Assembly (NCBI GenBank): GCA_041623895.1
Contig: JBFJVZ010000170.1
Location: forward strand, 1-14,936
Reading direction: 5' to 3'
DNA length: 14,936 nt
Source: JBFJVZ01 sp041623895
GTDB taxonomy: Bacteria; Planctomycetota; Planctomycetia; Pirellulales; Pirellulaceae
Shown: positions 1-6,391 of the stretch, in pieces
Position numbering within the stretch: position 1 is the stretch's first letter
Layout of the letters: every line of letters begins with the position of its first letter
The notes under the pieces: model-generated
Database searches by the model: none
What the model saw: the letters and a program-made list of their open reading frames with translations, nothing else
What the model was told of the DNA's origin: nothing
Program-made: the position numbers and the translations under genes

Positions 1-1111
1 CCGGATAAGTCACCCGAAAACGGTTTTGACTGTCCCCAATCGGGGTCGCATCCAGCCTCATCTTGTTCAGCGATGTTTGCAGTTCGGCGGAATCCAGCGG
101 AATCCCCAGCCAGTTCTTGGCCGACTCGAGTTCGACTTCCAGATCCCGGGGAGTCAAATCAGGAGAGCGGATGGTCGCTTCCGGGCGAACAATTTCGACC
201 TGTTCGACACTGCCGCCAAGTTCAACAAGCGAGCAGACCAAGGTGTCAAGCGATCGTACGACAGCAGCCTCGCTGGGGCCTGTCACGTCGATAAACATCC
301 TGCTACAGCCAAGTTCGACCCGTGTTTCGTTGCTGTTGATGACCGGAGGCATCGAAAGCACCTGTTGGGCGCTGTCGATAAGCAGCGGATAGCGTTCTGA
401 ATTCTCCAGCAGCTTCGCGTAAGCTTTTCCCTTGGGATGTTCCTGCAGGATCTGCCGACCTGACATCGGCTGTCCCGGCATCCCCAACGGCACAAACGGT
501 TCGTCATCGGGATCCATCGTGCGATAGAAAATGTCACCTTTGACCGTATCCAGGTTGTAGACGCCAATGGAGGCCAGCTTGCGATCTCGCCCGACACCCC
601 AGTGCAGCGCTTCTTGCAAATTCATCAAGGCGATCAGCGAAGCGTCGTTCAGCGGCGGCATGGTGACAATCGCACAGCGAATATGCGGACGATAGCTTTT
701 CGGGTCCGCCACGCTGGGATCGACGATCACTTTTTGGCGGGCCTCGCCGGTGGTGTAGTGCGGCAGCCCCAATTCTTGGCCGAGGACTCCTTTTAAAGCC
801 CGCGAGATGCCGCCAACATCGAACAAGTCAGGGCGAGCGGCCAGCAAATCCAGGCGAATTGCCGTCATCGTACCGACGTTCTCGAAGCTTTCTTCCCCTT
901 CATGTCCACAAGTCGGACAAACGCGAGTGAGTTCCGCACCGAGCGAAGCCTCACTGAGCACATTGCACACCGGACACCGATAGCGATCCATCTGCATGAC
1001 GTCTTCGACATCGCATCCCATCTGCTCCAACGCATCCACTAACACGTCCGTTGGATACTCCTTGCCAAGTAGCGTGTTCAGCCACTCGGCTTCGATTGAG
1101 ATTATTGGCAT
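1..1111 (-). CDS. pheT: Phenylalanyl-tRNA synthetase beta subunit, archaeal/eukaryotic type (5' part)
   Basis: Beta subunit of PheRS, which charges tRNA-Phe together with PheS. About 370 residues are present; the C-terminal part lies beyond the window edge, so the gene is cut by the window and not broken. The N-terminus (MPIISIEAEWL, then LLGKEYPTD) and the B1-type segment ARPDLFDVGGISRAL match the short beta subunit of archaea and eukaryotes, not the long bacterial one with its EMAP-like tRNA-binding domain. The B3/4 editing-domain signature follows (HIRCAIV, LHWGVGRDRK, ASIGVYNLD), then the start of B5. The ATG at 1111 is preceded by AGGGAG seven bases upstream. It overlaps the pheS stop by 10 bp, so translation is probably coupled. 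Odd feature: a CPVC/CPTC zinc-ribbon-like insert at residues 46-68, absent from the usual B1 layout. Identification is strong. Confidence 0.93.
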   Translation of the reverse strand, partial: MPIISIEAEWLNTLLGKEYPTDVLVDALEQMGCDVEDVMQMDRYRCPVCNVLSEASLGAELTRVCPTCGHEGEESFENVGTMTAIRLDLLAARPDLFDVGGISRALKGVLGQELGLPHYTTGEARQKVIVDPSVADPKSYRPHIRCAIVTMPPLNDASLIALMNLQEALHWGVGRDRKLASIGVYNLDTVKGDIFYRTMDPDDEPFVPLGMPGQPMSGRQILQEHPKGKAYAKLLENSERYPLLIDSAQQVLSMPPVINSNETRVELGCSRMFIDVTGPSEAAVVRSLDTLVCSLVELGGSVEQVEIVRPEATIRSPDLTPRDLEVELESAKNWLGIPLDSAELQTSLNKMRLDATPIGDSQNRFRVTYP

Positions 1112-2637
1112 AGCGGGACTCCCTGCATGTCATCAATGTCTGCGTGATAAAGATCGCGGATGTCGGAAATCCCGTATCGAATCATCGCTAACCGCTCCAT
1201 TCCCAAACCCCAGGCCGCCACTGGATGCCGGCAACCGAGCGGCTCGGTGACCTCCGGCCGAAACAATCCTGATCCGCCCATTTCGATCCACTTTCCCCGG
1301 CCTTCGTGATAAACGACGACATCAACACTCGGTTCCGTGTACGGATAGAAGGCGGGTTTAAACTTTACTTTTTGAAAGCCCATCTTCCGGTAAAAGGTTT
1401 CCAGTGTGCCCAGCAGTGAAGCCAAGTTGGCATTTTCATCAAGAATGATTCCATCAACCTGGTGGAATACCGGCAGATGCTTGAAGCTGATCGTTTCGTT
1501 GCGGAATACCCAGCCAACACAAAACACTTTGCTGGGAGGTTCCGAGTGCGCCGCCAGTGCGCGAATGGTGGCGGCCGTGGTGTGCGTGCGCAGAACTGGA
1601 AGCATTGCTCGTTCAATCTGCCAGTCGTATCCCCAACCGACCGAACCGGTATCGCCGCCGTTCTCATGAACTTGCTTAACCCGCTCGATCAGTTCGGTGT
1701 CTGCGGGCATGGTCGTCTTTCCCGGTGTCTGCATATAGAACGTGTCCTGCATTTCCCGCGCCGGATGATCTTGCGGCTGGAATAGCGCATCGAAATTCCA
1801 GAACGACGATTCGACCATCGGGGAAGCCGTTTCGGTGAAACCCATTTCCAGAAACGTGCGTCGCGTTTGCTCCATGATCTTTCGCAGCGGGTGAACTTTG
1901 GCGGGCCGCACTTGTTGCGACTCCAATGTCACGTCATAGGGCCGAAGGGTGACATTGCGCCACTGGCCGGTTCGCAGATGATCGTGCGTCAGGGCGTTGC
2001 AGGCCGTGCGGACGGTTAACTCCGAGTTCAGGAAATCACGGCCGGCGTCGGTGACGGAAACGGTACGTTGCGTCCGCTTGCGGAACTTGGCCAGCTCCGG
2101 GCGGTTTTTCAACAGCATCTGGATCCGCTTCGCATCGTCAAGATCATCCAGGAAAGTGCGTTCGCCGGTGTGGGACACAACCAGCTGCTCGTCGACGTCC
2201 AGGGTGTCACTCTGGGCCGCTTGCACACCGCTTTCGGTTAGCTGTACGCCGGCCTTGTCGCGCAGCAGCCAGCCGCGAGTCTTTCCCCAGCGGATGACTT
2301 CGTTGATCGCCAGCGAACCGCCGTTCATCCGTTGCACAAACTCTTGCATGGGAATCGGGGCTGTGCTGGGTTCCATCAACTTCAGAGCTTGTCGCTCGGG
2401 AAGTCCTTCACGTATAACCTGTGCCGCATCGGGATCGGGAACAATCTCCTGCCGATCTTGGGCGTCGATTTGAATCAGTCCTTGAGTTTCCGCCTCGGTG
2501 GCGATCGCCGTCACCTTGGAGTCGTGAAGCCCCGTCGATTCGCACAGCAACTCAAAGCTGGCTGAGGGAGTTTCTCGTAGACAGTTCCAGAACGCGAATT
2601 CATCGGCATCTACAAAGCGTTCCTGTTTTGAAACCAT
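1102..2637 (-). CDS. pheS: Phenylalanyl-tRNA synthetase alpha subunit, archaeal/eukaryotic type
   Basis: Catalytic alpha subunit of PheRS, 511 residues from the chosen start, the usual size for the archaeal/eukaryotic form (the bacterial form is about 330-350). The N-terminal half resembles the winged-helix tRNA-binding region: residues 1-60 hold the motif-rich start VSKQERFVDADEF. The class II core follows: a motif 1 region (RRTFLEMGFTE), motif 2 with FRNE at residues 378-381 and the following HLPVFHQVDG, and motif 3 with GLGMER at 477-482. The frame stays open to 2718, but the ATG at 2637 fits homologue length and the extra 27 residues look like spacer sequence. The ribosome site is weak (GAGGA about 11 bases upstream). 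It overlaps pheT by 10 bp. The spacer upstream is 322 bp and contains repeats, so it probably has its own promoter. Confidence 0.95.
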   Translation of the reverse strand: MVSKQERFVDADEFAFWNCLRETPSASFELLCESTGLHDSKVTAIATEAETQGLIQIDAQDRQEIVPDPDAAQVIREGLPERQALKLMEPSTAPIPMQEFVQRMNGGSLAINEVIRWGKTRGWLLRDKAGVQLTESGVQAAQSDTLDVDEQLVVSHTGERTFLDDLDDAKRIQMLLKNRPELAKFRKRTQRTVSVTDAGRDFLNSELTVRTACNALTHDHLRTGQWRNVTLRPYDVTLESQQVRPAKVHPLRKIMEQTRRTFLEMGFTETASPMVESSFWNFDALFQPQDHPAREMQDTFYMQTPGKTTMPADTELIERVKQVHENGGDTGSVGWGYDWQIERAMLPVLRTHTTAATIRALAAHSEPPSKVFCVGWVFRNETISFKHLPVFHQVDGIILDENANLASLLGTLETFYRKMGFQKVKFKPAFYPYTEPSVDVVVYHEGRGKWIEMGGSGLFRPEVTEPLGCRHPVAAWGLGMERLAMIRYGISDIRDLYHADIDDMQGVPLCQ

Positions 2638-2721
2638 TGAACCTGGAGTCCTCGTCGACTGGGTTTTTCGTCCAAGACACTGCACCGCGAGGCCGGAAAT
2701 CGAAGAGATCACAACCAATCT

Positions 2722-2749
2722 TGGGGCAGCACTGGGGCAGCACTGGGGC
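2722..2749. repeat. 11-bp tandem repeat, 2.5 copies, upstream of pheS
   Basis: The unit TGGGGCAGCAC occurs at 2722-2732 and 2733-2743 without a mismatch, followed by a partial TGGGGC at 2744-2749. It lies about 85 bp upstream of the chosen pheS start, where a promoter or leader would be expected. It could be a variable-number repeat or a direct-repeat binding site; the sequence alone does not decide. Confidence 0.85.
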
Positions 2750-2855
2750 TGACGTTTAAGCTGGTAACATAGCTGAGCCGAACGTCGATTGAACAGGTGA
2801 GGTAAGCAAGGCCTCTGGTGATCTTAGAGCATTTTCAACAATGATGTGTCCATCG

Positions 2856-2927
2856 AAAAAGGGGTCAGGTACCAACAGTGCAAAGCACGCAAAGGGCCGC
2901 TGGCGGCTATTGGTACCGGATCCCTTT
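2856..2927 (-). repeat. REP-like cloverleaf palindrome, possible terminator of the pqi/MCE unit
   Basis: Two 18-base arms, at 2858-2875 (AAAGGGGTCAGGTACCAA) and 2910-2927 (TTGGTACCGGATCCCTTT), pair at 16 of 18 positions. The enclosed segment folds into two further stems: GTGC/GCAC at 2878-2888 and GCCGC/GCGGC at 2896-2907. The result is a cloverleaf-like shape. Read on the minus strand, the outer stem is followed at once by five T's (2860-2856), as in an intrinsic terminator. It starts 33 bases after the MCE gene stop. The GGGGTCAGGTACC core resembles palindromes I associate with REP-associated tyrosine transposases (from memory), but no such transposase is in the window. Confidence 0.7.
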
Positions 2928-2959
2928 GTCGGACGGCCTGCCGAACGATGACTGGAACA

Positions 2960-4429
2960 TTAGTTCGGCAAATTCGATAACGTCAACGGCGCAACTCGGA
3001 TGTGATCGTCGTTGATCAGCAACAGCCCGATGATCTGCTCATCTGCGGCGGCCAACACAGCGGCTCCGTGCCAAACGTCAGGGCTCAAGCCCGACTTGGT
3101 CGTCCGCCAGGTGGATCCATCGACGGTCAACTCGTGTTTACCGATCGCCTCGATAACAAAGTCCACACCGGATTCGCTTGACTGTTGCCGCACGACAAAA
3201 CAATCTTCCGGATCGGTTGGGACTCGAAAGCGATCGCGGCCGACAGCGGCAATGGCGGCATCACCCAGACGAAGCTTCGTTAAAGTCTCGCCTTCGGTAA
3301 TCGGATCGACATCCAGTTCTTTGGACGCTTCTTTACCGTGTGCATTGAATTGGATGGCAAATGTATTTTCGACTGCGTCTTTGGGCGCGTGAAGAAAATC
3401 AGTCGGAACGATCACCGCTGAATTTCCGTTTTCCTGAACCGCGACCCCCAGCGTCCGTCGTCGCTTCATTCGGGTAAACCCAAGCAGTTTCTCCTGCCAC
3501 CTGGCGTCCAATGAGATCATGTTGGGGGGATGCAGTTCCAACAAGTCAATTGCCGCTGCCAGCTCTGTCCATGATTCATCTTCGTCTTCGTGCAATGTGA
3601 ACACGTCTCCGGCTTGAACTTCATCGCCGCCGCCGCCGCCGGCGGGTGTGATGAAGGCGATCCCGCCACGGGCGATCGTCGCCAATGACTCCGCGGTGAC
3701 TTCGACACCCGAGACTCCAAAATCAACATGCACACCGCTGGTGACCCAAAACTTGGAATTTTTGCCGACAAGACGCTGATGGTTTGCATCAATCCGAACC
3801 CGCGTATCGACATGCATCGCATCGGGCGACAGGCCACTGGAGAGCACCTGTCCAACTTCGATGCCCCGCCAAGTCAGCGGTGATCCTGGATTGACACCAA
3901 ATCGTTGTTCGCCGCGGAGCACCAACTCCAAGCCTCCATCGCCGAGCTGATCGACCGGCGGCGATTCCAGACCGGTGAATTCCAGTTGGCGAATGGGGCT
4001 GACAATCGGTCCCGGTGCAACGGCGATGTACTTGCCGCCAACGGCCGTTTCCAGTCCACGGATTCCGGTCACGTCCAACTGCGGCCGGACAATCCAAAAC
4101 CGCGAACCCTCTCGGGCAACACCTTCAGCACCGGGACTCAGTTCCGCACAAACTTCGATGCCCGTCAGTTTTCCGTTTAACTGAACCGAACTCACCGTGC
4201 CGATCTCGATGCCGCGGTACCTGACTGTGTCACCCGGCTTTAGCCCGTAGCCTTGCTGAAAGTGCAGGACGATCTCCGTGCCCGAGTCTCCCAGCGAATA
4301 CCAAGTCAAGCCGATGGCGACGATTAAACAGGCAATCGTTGCGATCCACATTCGCGAGATGCCGGCGATCGCTAAATTCTTGGCCGACTTTGTGCTCGTC
4401 TCGGCTGTCGGAAACGACTGGTCACTCAC
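2960..4429 (-). CDS. MCE-domain (PqiB/LetB-like) envelope lipid-transport protein
   Basis: A 489-residue, single-pass inner-membrane protein. Residues 1-26 should be cytoplasmic and about 27-46 (MWIATIACLIVAIGL) the membrane anchor. Two MCE/MlaD domains follow. The first (about 50-135) has GLKPGDTVRYRGIEIGTV and LETAVGGKYIAV; the second (about 165-262) has GVNPGSPLTWRGIEVGQV and LATIARGGIAF. MCE proteins of this kind form hexameric rings or tubes that carry lipids across the periplasm. After a glycine-rich hinge (GGGGGDE) comes a roughly 200-residue C-terminal region that is not MCE. PqiB and LetB would instead carry more MCE repeats or a coiled coil. The GTG start shares one base with the pqiA stop (TAGTG), which indicates translational coupling and joint function with the PqiA partner. 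Family call is firm; the substrate is unknown. Confidence 0.87.
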   Translation of the reverse strand: MSDQSFPTAETSTKSAKNLAIAGISRMWIATIACLIVAIGLTWYSLGDSGTEIVLHFQQGYGLKPGDTVRYRGIEIGTVSSVQLNGKLTGIEVCAELSPGAEGVAREGSRFWIVRPQLDVTGIRGLETAVGGKYIAVAPGPIVSPIRQLEFTGLESPPVDQLGDGGLELVLRGEQRFGVNPGSPLTWRGIEVGQVLSSGLSPDAMHVDTRVRIDANHQRLVGKNSKFWVTSGVHVDFGVSGVEVTAESLATIARGGIAFITPAGGGGGDEVQAGDVFTLHEDEDESWTELAAAIDLLELHPPNMISLDARWQEKLLGFTRMKRRRTLGVAVQENGNSAVIVPTDFLHAPKDAVENTFAIQFNAHGKEASKELDVDPITEGETLTKLRLGDAAIAAVGRDRFRVPTDPEDCFVVRQQSSESGVDFVIEAIGKHELTVDGSTWRTTKSGLSPDVWHGAAVLAAADEQIIGLLLINDDHIRVAPLTLSNLPN

Positions 4430-5157
4430 TAGGATTCCTCCCAGATTGTGTGCGGATCAAATGAAAGTGACGCAATCATGCTCATCGCAACACACAACAC
4501 AAACGCGATCACCGCCGGACCAAACTCAAATTCAACCAGATTGCCAAGCTTGACCAGCATCACCAAAAAAGCCAACAACATCACGTCCATCATGCTCCAT
4601 TTCCCCAGGTGTTCCATCAGTCGAAGTGTCGTCGCCTTGTGACGCTGATGCAAGATCTCCAGCCAACTGAGCTCGATCAGCAGTACGATCTTGGTCAGCG
4701 GGAAAATCACCGAAAACAGCAAGACAACGCCGCCAACGAAATAGCTGCCGTGATGAATCAGTTCGATGGTCCCGCCCAGCACGCTGGATTGATTGGTCTG
4801 CCCGAGACGTTCGATACGCAATATGGGCAGCAACACGGCCGGCCAAAACAGCACGAATGCGCCGATCGCTGCCGCTGCCGTGCGACTTGCCGATCGTGTC
4901 GAGTACCCGGGTGAATAAATCGTCGACCCGCAACGCGTGCAAATCGCTTGCTGTCCGTCGACCAACGGAGGCAACCGATGGATCAAACCACAACAATGAC
5001 AAGCGCGATGAGCAGGCACGAACCAACGTTCCCTGTGTGCACGAACCGGAATCACGTTAGCGTACAGAATCGTTGCAAAGCTGGCTATCGAAATCTGCCA
5101 AAGGTAGCAAGATTGGCGATCCGCTAACCCGCAGACAATTGGCGATCCGTCCGACAT
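4429..5157 (-). CDS. pqiA: PqiA-like inner-membrane protein with a single PqiA half
   Basis: Membrane partner of MCE proteins (PqiA/LetA family). It begins with a zinc-ribbon-like segment, Cys53-x2-Cys56 and Cys73-x2-Cys76, then the PqiA-type hydrophobic segments: FVLFWPAVLLPIL, YFVGGVVLLFSVIFPLTKIVLL, WSMMDVMLLAFLVMLVKL and VIAFVLCVAMSMIA. PqiA and LetA of E. coli contain two such halves; only one is present here (about 190-240 residues). The start is uncertain. The ATG at 5157 has GGAAG about 10 bases upstream. A GTG at 5019, preceded by AGGGAA, would give about 196 residues starting just before the cysteines and may be the real start. The extra 46 residues have no feature typical of the family. 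It overlaps the MCE gene by one base. Confidence 0.85.
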   Translation of the reverse strand: MSDGSPIVCGLADRQSCYLWQISIASFATILYANVIPVRAHRERWFVPAHRACHCCGLIHRLPPLVDGQQAICTRCGSTIYSPGYSTRSASRTAAAAIGAFVLFWPAVLLPILRIERLGQTNQSSVLGGTIELIHHGSYFVGGVVLLFSVIFPLTKIVLLIELSWLEILHQRHKATTLRLMEHLGKWSMMDVMLLAFLVMLVKLGNLVEFEFGPAVIAFVLCVAMSMIASLSFDPHTIWEES

Positions 5158-5205
5158 TCGCCAGTCAGCTTCCCAGGTTACAATGCGCGAAGCCGAACTA
5201 GTACC

Positions 5206-5332
5206 AGTGCTTTGTCCGGATTCAATCTTAGGGTGGTGGTCGTAGCCGATGTCGCCAGACTTCGGGGTATCTTGGAACGAACCGAATTCTGGCGAATCCG
5301 GCTACCCTAAAGTCAAAAGTTGGCAGAGCACT
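5206..5332. repeat. 127-bp imperfect palindrome, MITE-like element
   Basis: The whole segment is an inverted repeat. The inner arms, 5242-5265 and 5282-5305, match at 20 of 24 positions around a 16-base loop. The outer arms, 5206-5234 and 5304-5332, match at 20 of 29 positions, with termini AGTGCT and AGCACT. The left arm has 7 extra bases (5235-5241). CTAGT occurs just outside the left end (5198-5202) and across the right end (5331-5335), so a CTAG target duplication is possible but not proven. No ORF is inside. It sits in the divergent promoter region between pqiA and the DUF3445 gene. The size and shape fit a non-autonomous MITE. Confidence 0.75.
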
Positions 5333-5351
5333 AGTGATACATGGATCGACG

Positions 5352-6203
5352 ATGCGATATTTTCCGCTGACGAAGGACCGCTTCGAACACCAGTTCGGCG
5401 TTCGCGCACTGGCACCGTCCGAATCTATCGTTGAAGCAACCGACCACTACAGCGAAGAAATCCTGCTTCGCCGAGAGGCTTTGGTTCGTGATTGCGATTA
5501 CTACTTTCAAGCGGTCGCAGATAGCACAGTAGCGCAGCACCAGGCGCGCGACTTGATTATTGATTCCGCACCGTTTTTGCATGGCAAGATCAACGCGAAA
5601 ACAGGTGAAACGATTGATTTGGATCACCTCCAACCATTGCTGGAGATTTCGCGGCACGTGCAAGAAGACTTGGCGATCATGAGCGGCGATCCGGATCGTG
5701 GTTTCCCGTTGATTGCCGCCGCCATTATTTTCCCCAGCGGCTGGTGCGTCGGCGACAAACTCGGTCAGTCGGTCTTAACGATTCACACCCCGGTGCCGGA
5801 GTTCGAGGACGAGCTGAACCAAGCGACGCAGCAGTTGATGGCGCGATTGAAACCCCAGCGACCGGTGTGGCGCACGAACTGGGCTGTCCGCCCATCCGGG
5901 CAACTGGACCAATCGCCAATTCATGGCGATAAGCTGAGACAGCGGCGAGCTGCGATCACCGCAGAAAACGCGGGCAGCGAATGCTACTTTCGCGTCGAAC
6001 GGCAAACACTGTCCCGCTTACCCGGCGGCGATATTCTGTTCACAATTCACACGCACCAGAGTCCATTGGGCGGACTGAGCGACGAGGAGCGGAGAATTCT
6101 TTTGGGAGTCATCGAAACTTGCCCGGCCGAAACGTTGAAGTACAAAGGCATTTGGCCGATGCGCGAGACAGTCGTTCAATATTTGCGAAAAAACATCAGC
6201 TAA
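5352..6203 (+). CDS. DUF3445 protein, heme-dependent oxidative N-demethylase-like
   Basis: A 283-residue protein of the DUF3445 family, whose characterised member is the heme-dependent oxidative N-demethylase (HODM) subunit that releases formaldehyde from methylamines. Family marks seen are FPLIAAAIIFPSGW (about 116-130), the segment VWRTNWAV with a downstream LDQSPIH, and RVERQTLSRLPGG followed by ILFTIHTHQSPL near the C-terminus. There is no signal peptide, so it should be cytoplasmic. The ATG at 5352 is chosen; a GTG at 5334 adds six residues but lies at the edge of the palindrome. The ribosome site is weak (GGA seven bases upstream). The other HODM subunits are not nearby, as in many bacteria that carry DUF3445 alone, so the substrate is open. 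Confidence 0.85.
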   Translation: MRYFPLTKDRFEHQFGVRALAPSESIVEATDHYSEEILLRREALVRDCDYYFQAVADSTVAQHQARDLIIDSAPFLHGKINAKTGETIDLDHLQPLLEISRHVQEDLAIMSGDPDRGFPLIAAAIIFPSGWCVGDKLGQSVLTIHTPVPEFEDELNQATQQLMARLKPQRPVWRTNWAVRPSGQLDQSPIHGDKLRQRRAAITAENAGSECYFRVERQTLSRLPGGDILFTIHTHQSPLGGLSDEERRILLGVIETCPAETLKYKGIWPMRETVVQYLRKNIS

Positions 6204-6292
6204 CCCCATTTGGCCAGGCAAGCGGTTAAGATTGTGGCGACAAAAAATTCCTTTCAGAGCGTGTTCATAAACGGTCTACCGATGTTGTAGCT

Positions 6293-6334
6293 CAGGACTT
6301 GTCCTGGCAAGCCTGCTGCCAGGTCAAGCCCTGG
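6293..6334. repeat. Nested intergenic palindromes
   Basis: Three overlapping dyads lie in the spacer upstream of the Gfo/Idh/MocA gene: CAGGACTTGTCCTG (6293-6306, perfect), CCTGGCA with TGCCAGG around a 7-base loop (6303-6323, perfect), and CCAGG with CCTGG (6319-6334). Only one can fold at a time, so the stretch could switch between structures. No T-run follows, so it is not a standard terminator. It looks like an intergenic repeat unit. Confidence 0.65.
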
Positions 6335-6391
6335 CCTGCATCGTTTTGACACGACTAAATGAAAACGCTTTAACTACCAGCAGAGAATCCC

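Larger units (their letters stand above)
2638..2959. other. Gene-free spacer between the MCE gene and pheS
   Basis: This 322-bp stretch separates two minus-strand transcription units. It holds an 11-bp tandem repeat (2722-2749) and a REP-like palindrome with a T-run on the minus strand (2856-2927), both listed separately. The promoter of pheS should lie here, but I could not pick convincing -35/-10 boxes. No convincing gene is seen; the in-frame extension of pheS up to 2718 is judged non-coding. Confidence 0.7.

Noticed and set aside
2638..2718. N-terminal extension of pheS up to 2718
   Set aside because: It adds 27 residues with no match to the family and includes sequence next to the tandem repeat; the ATG at 2637 gives the usual length.
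4532..5026. A 164-residue minus-strand frame overlapping pqiA
   Set aside because: It is Arg/Asp rich without membrane segments, while the pqiA frame shows clear family motifs.
6283..6340. Possible tRNA or small RNA gene in the palindrome-rich spacer
   Set aside because: No acceptor stem, T-loop or anticodon arm arrangement could be made; the dyads overlap each other.
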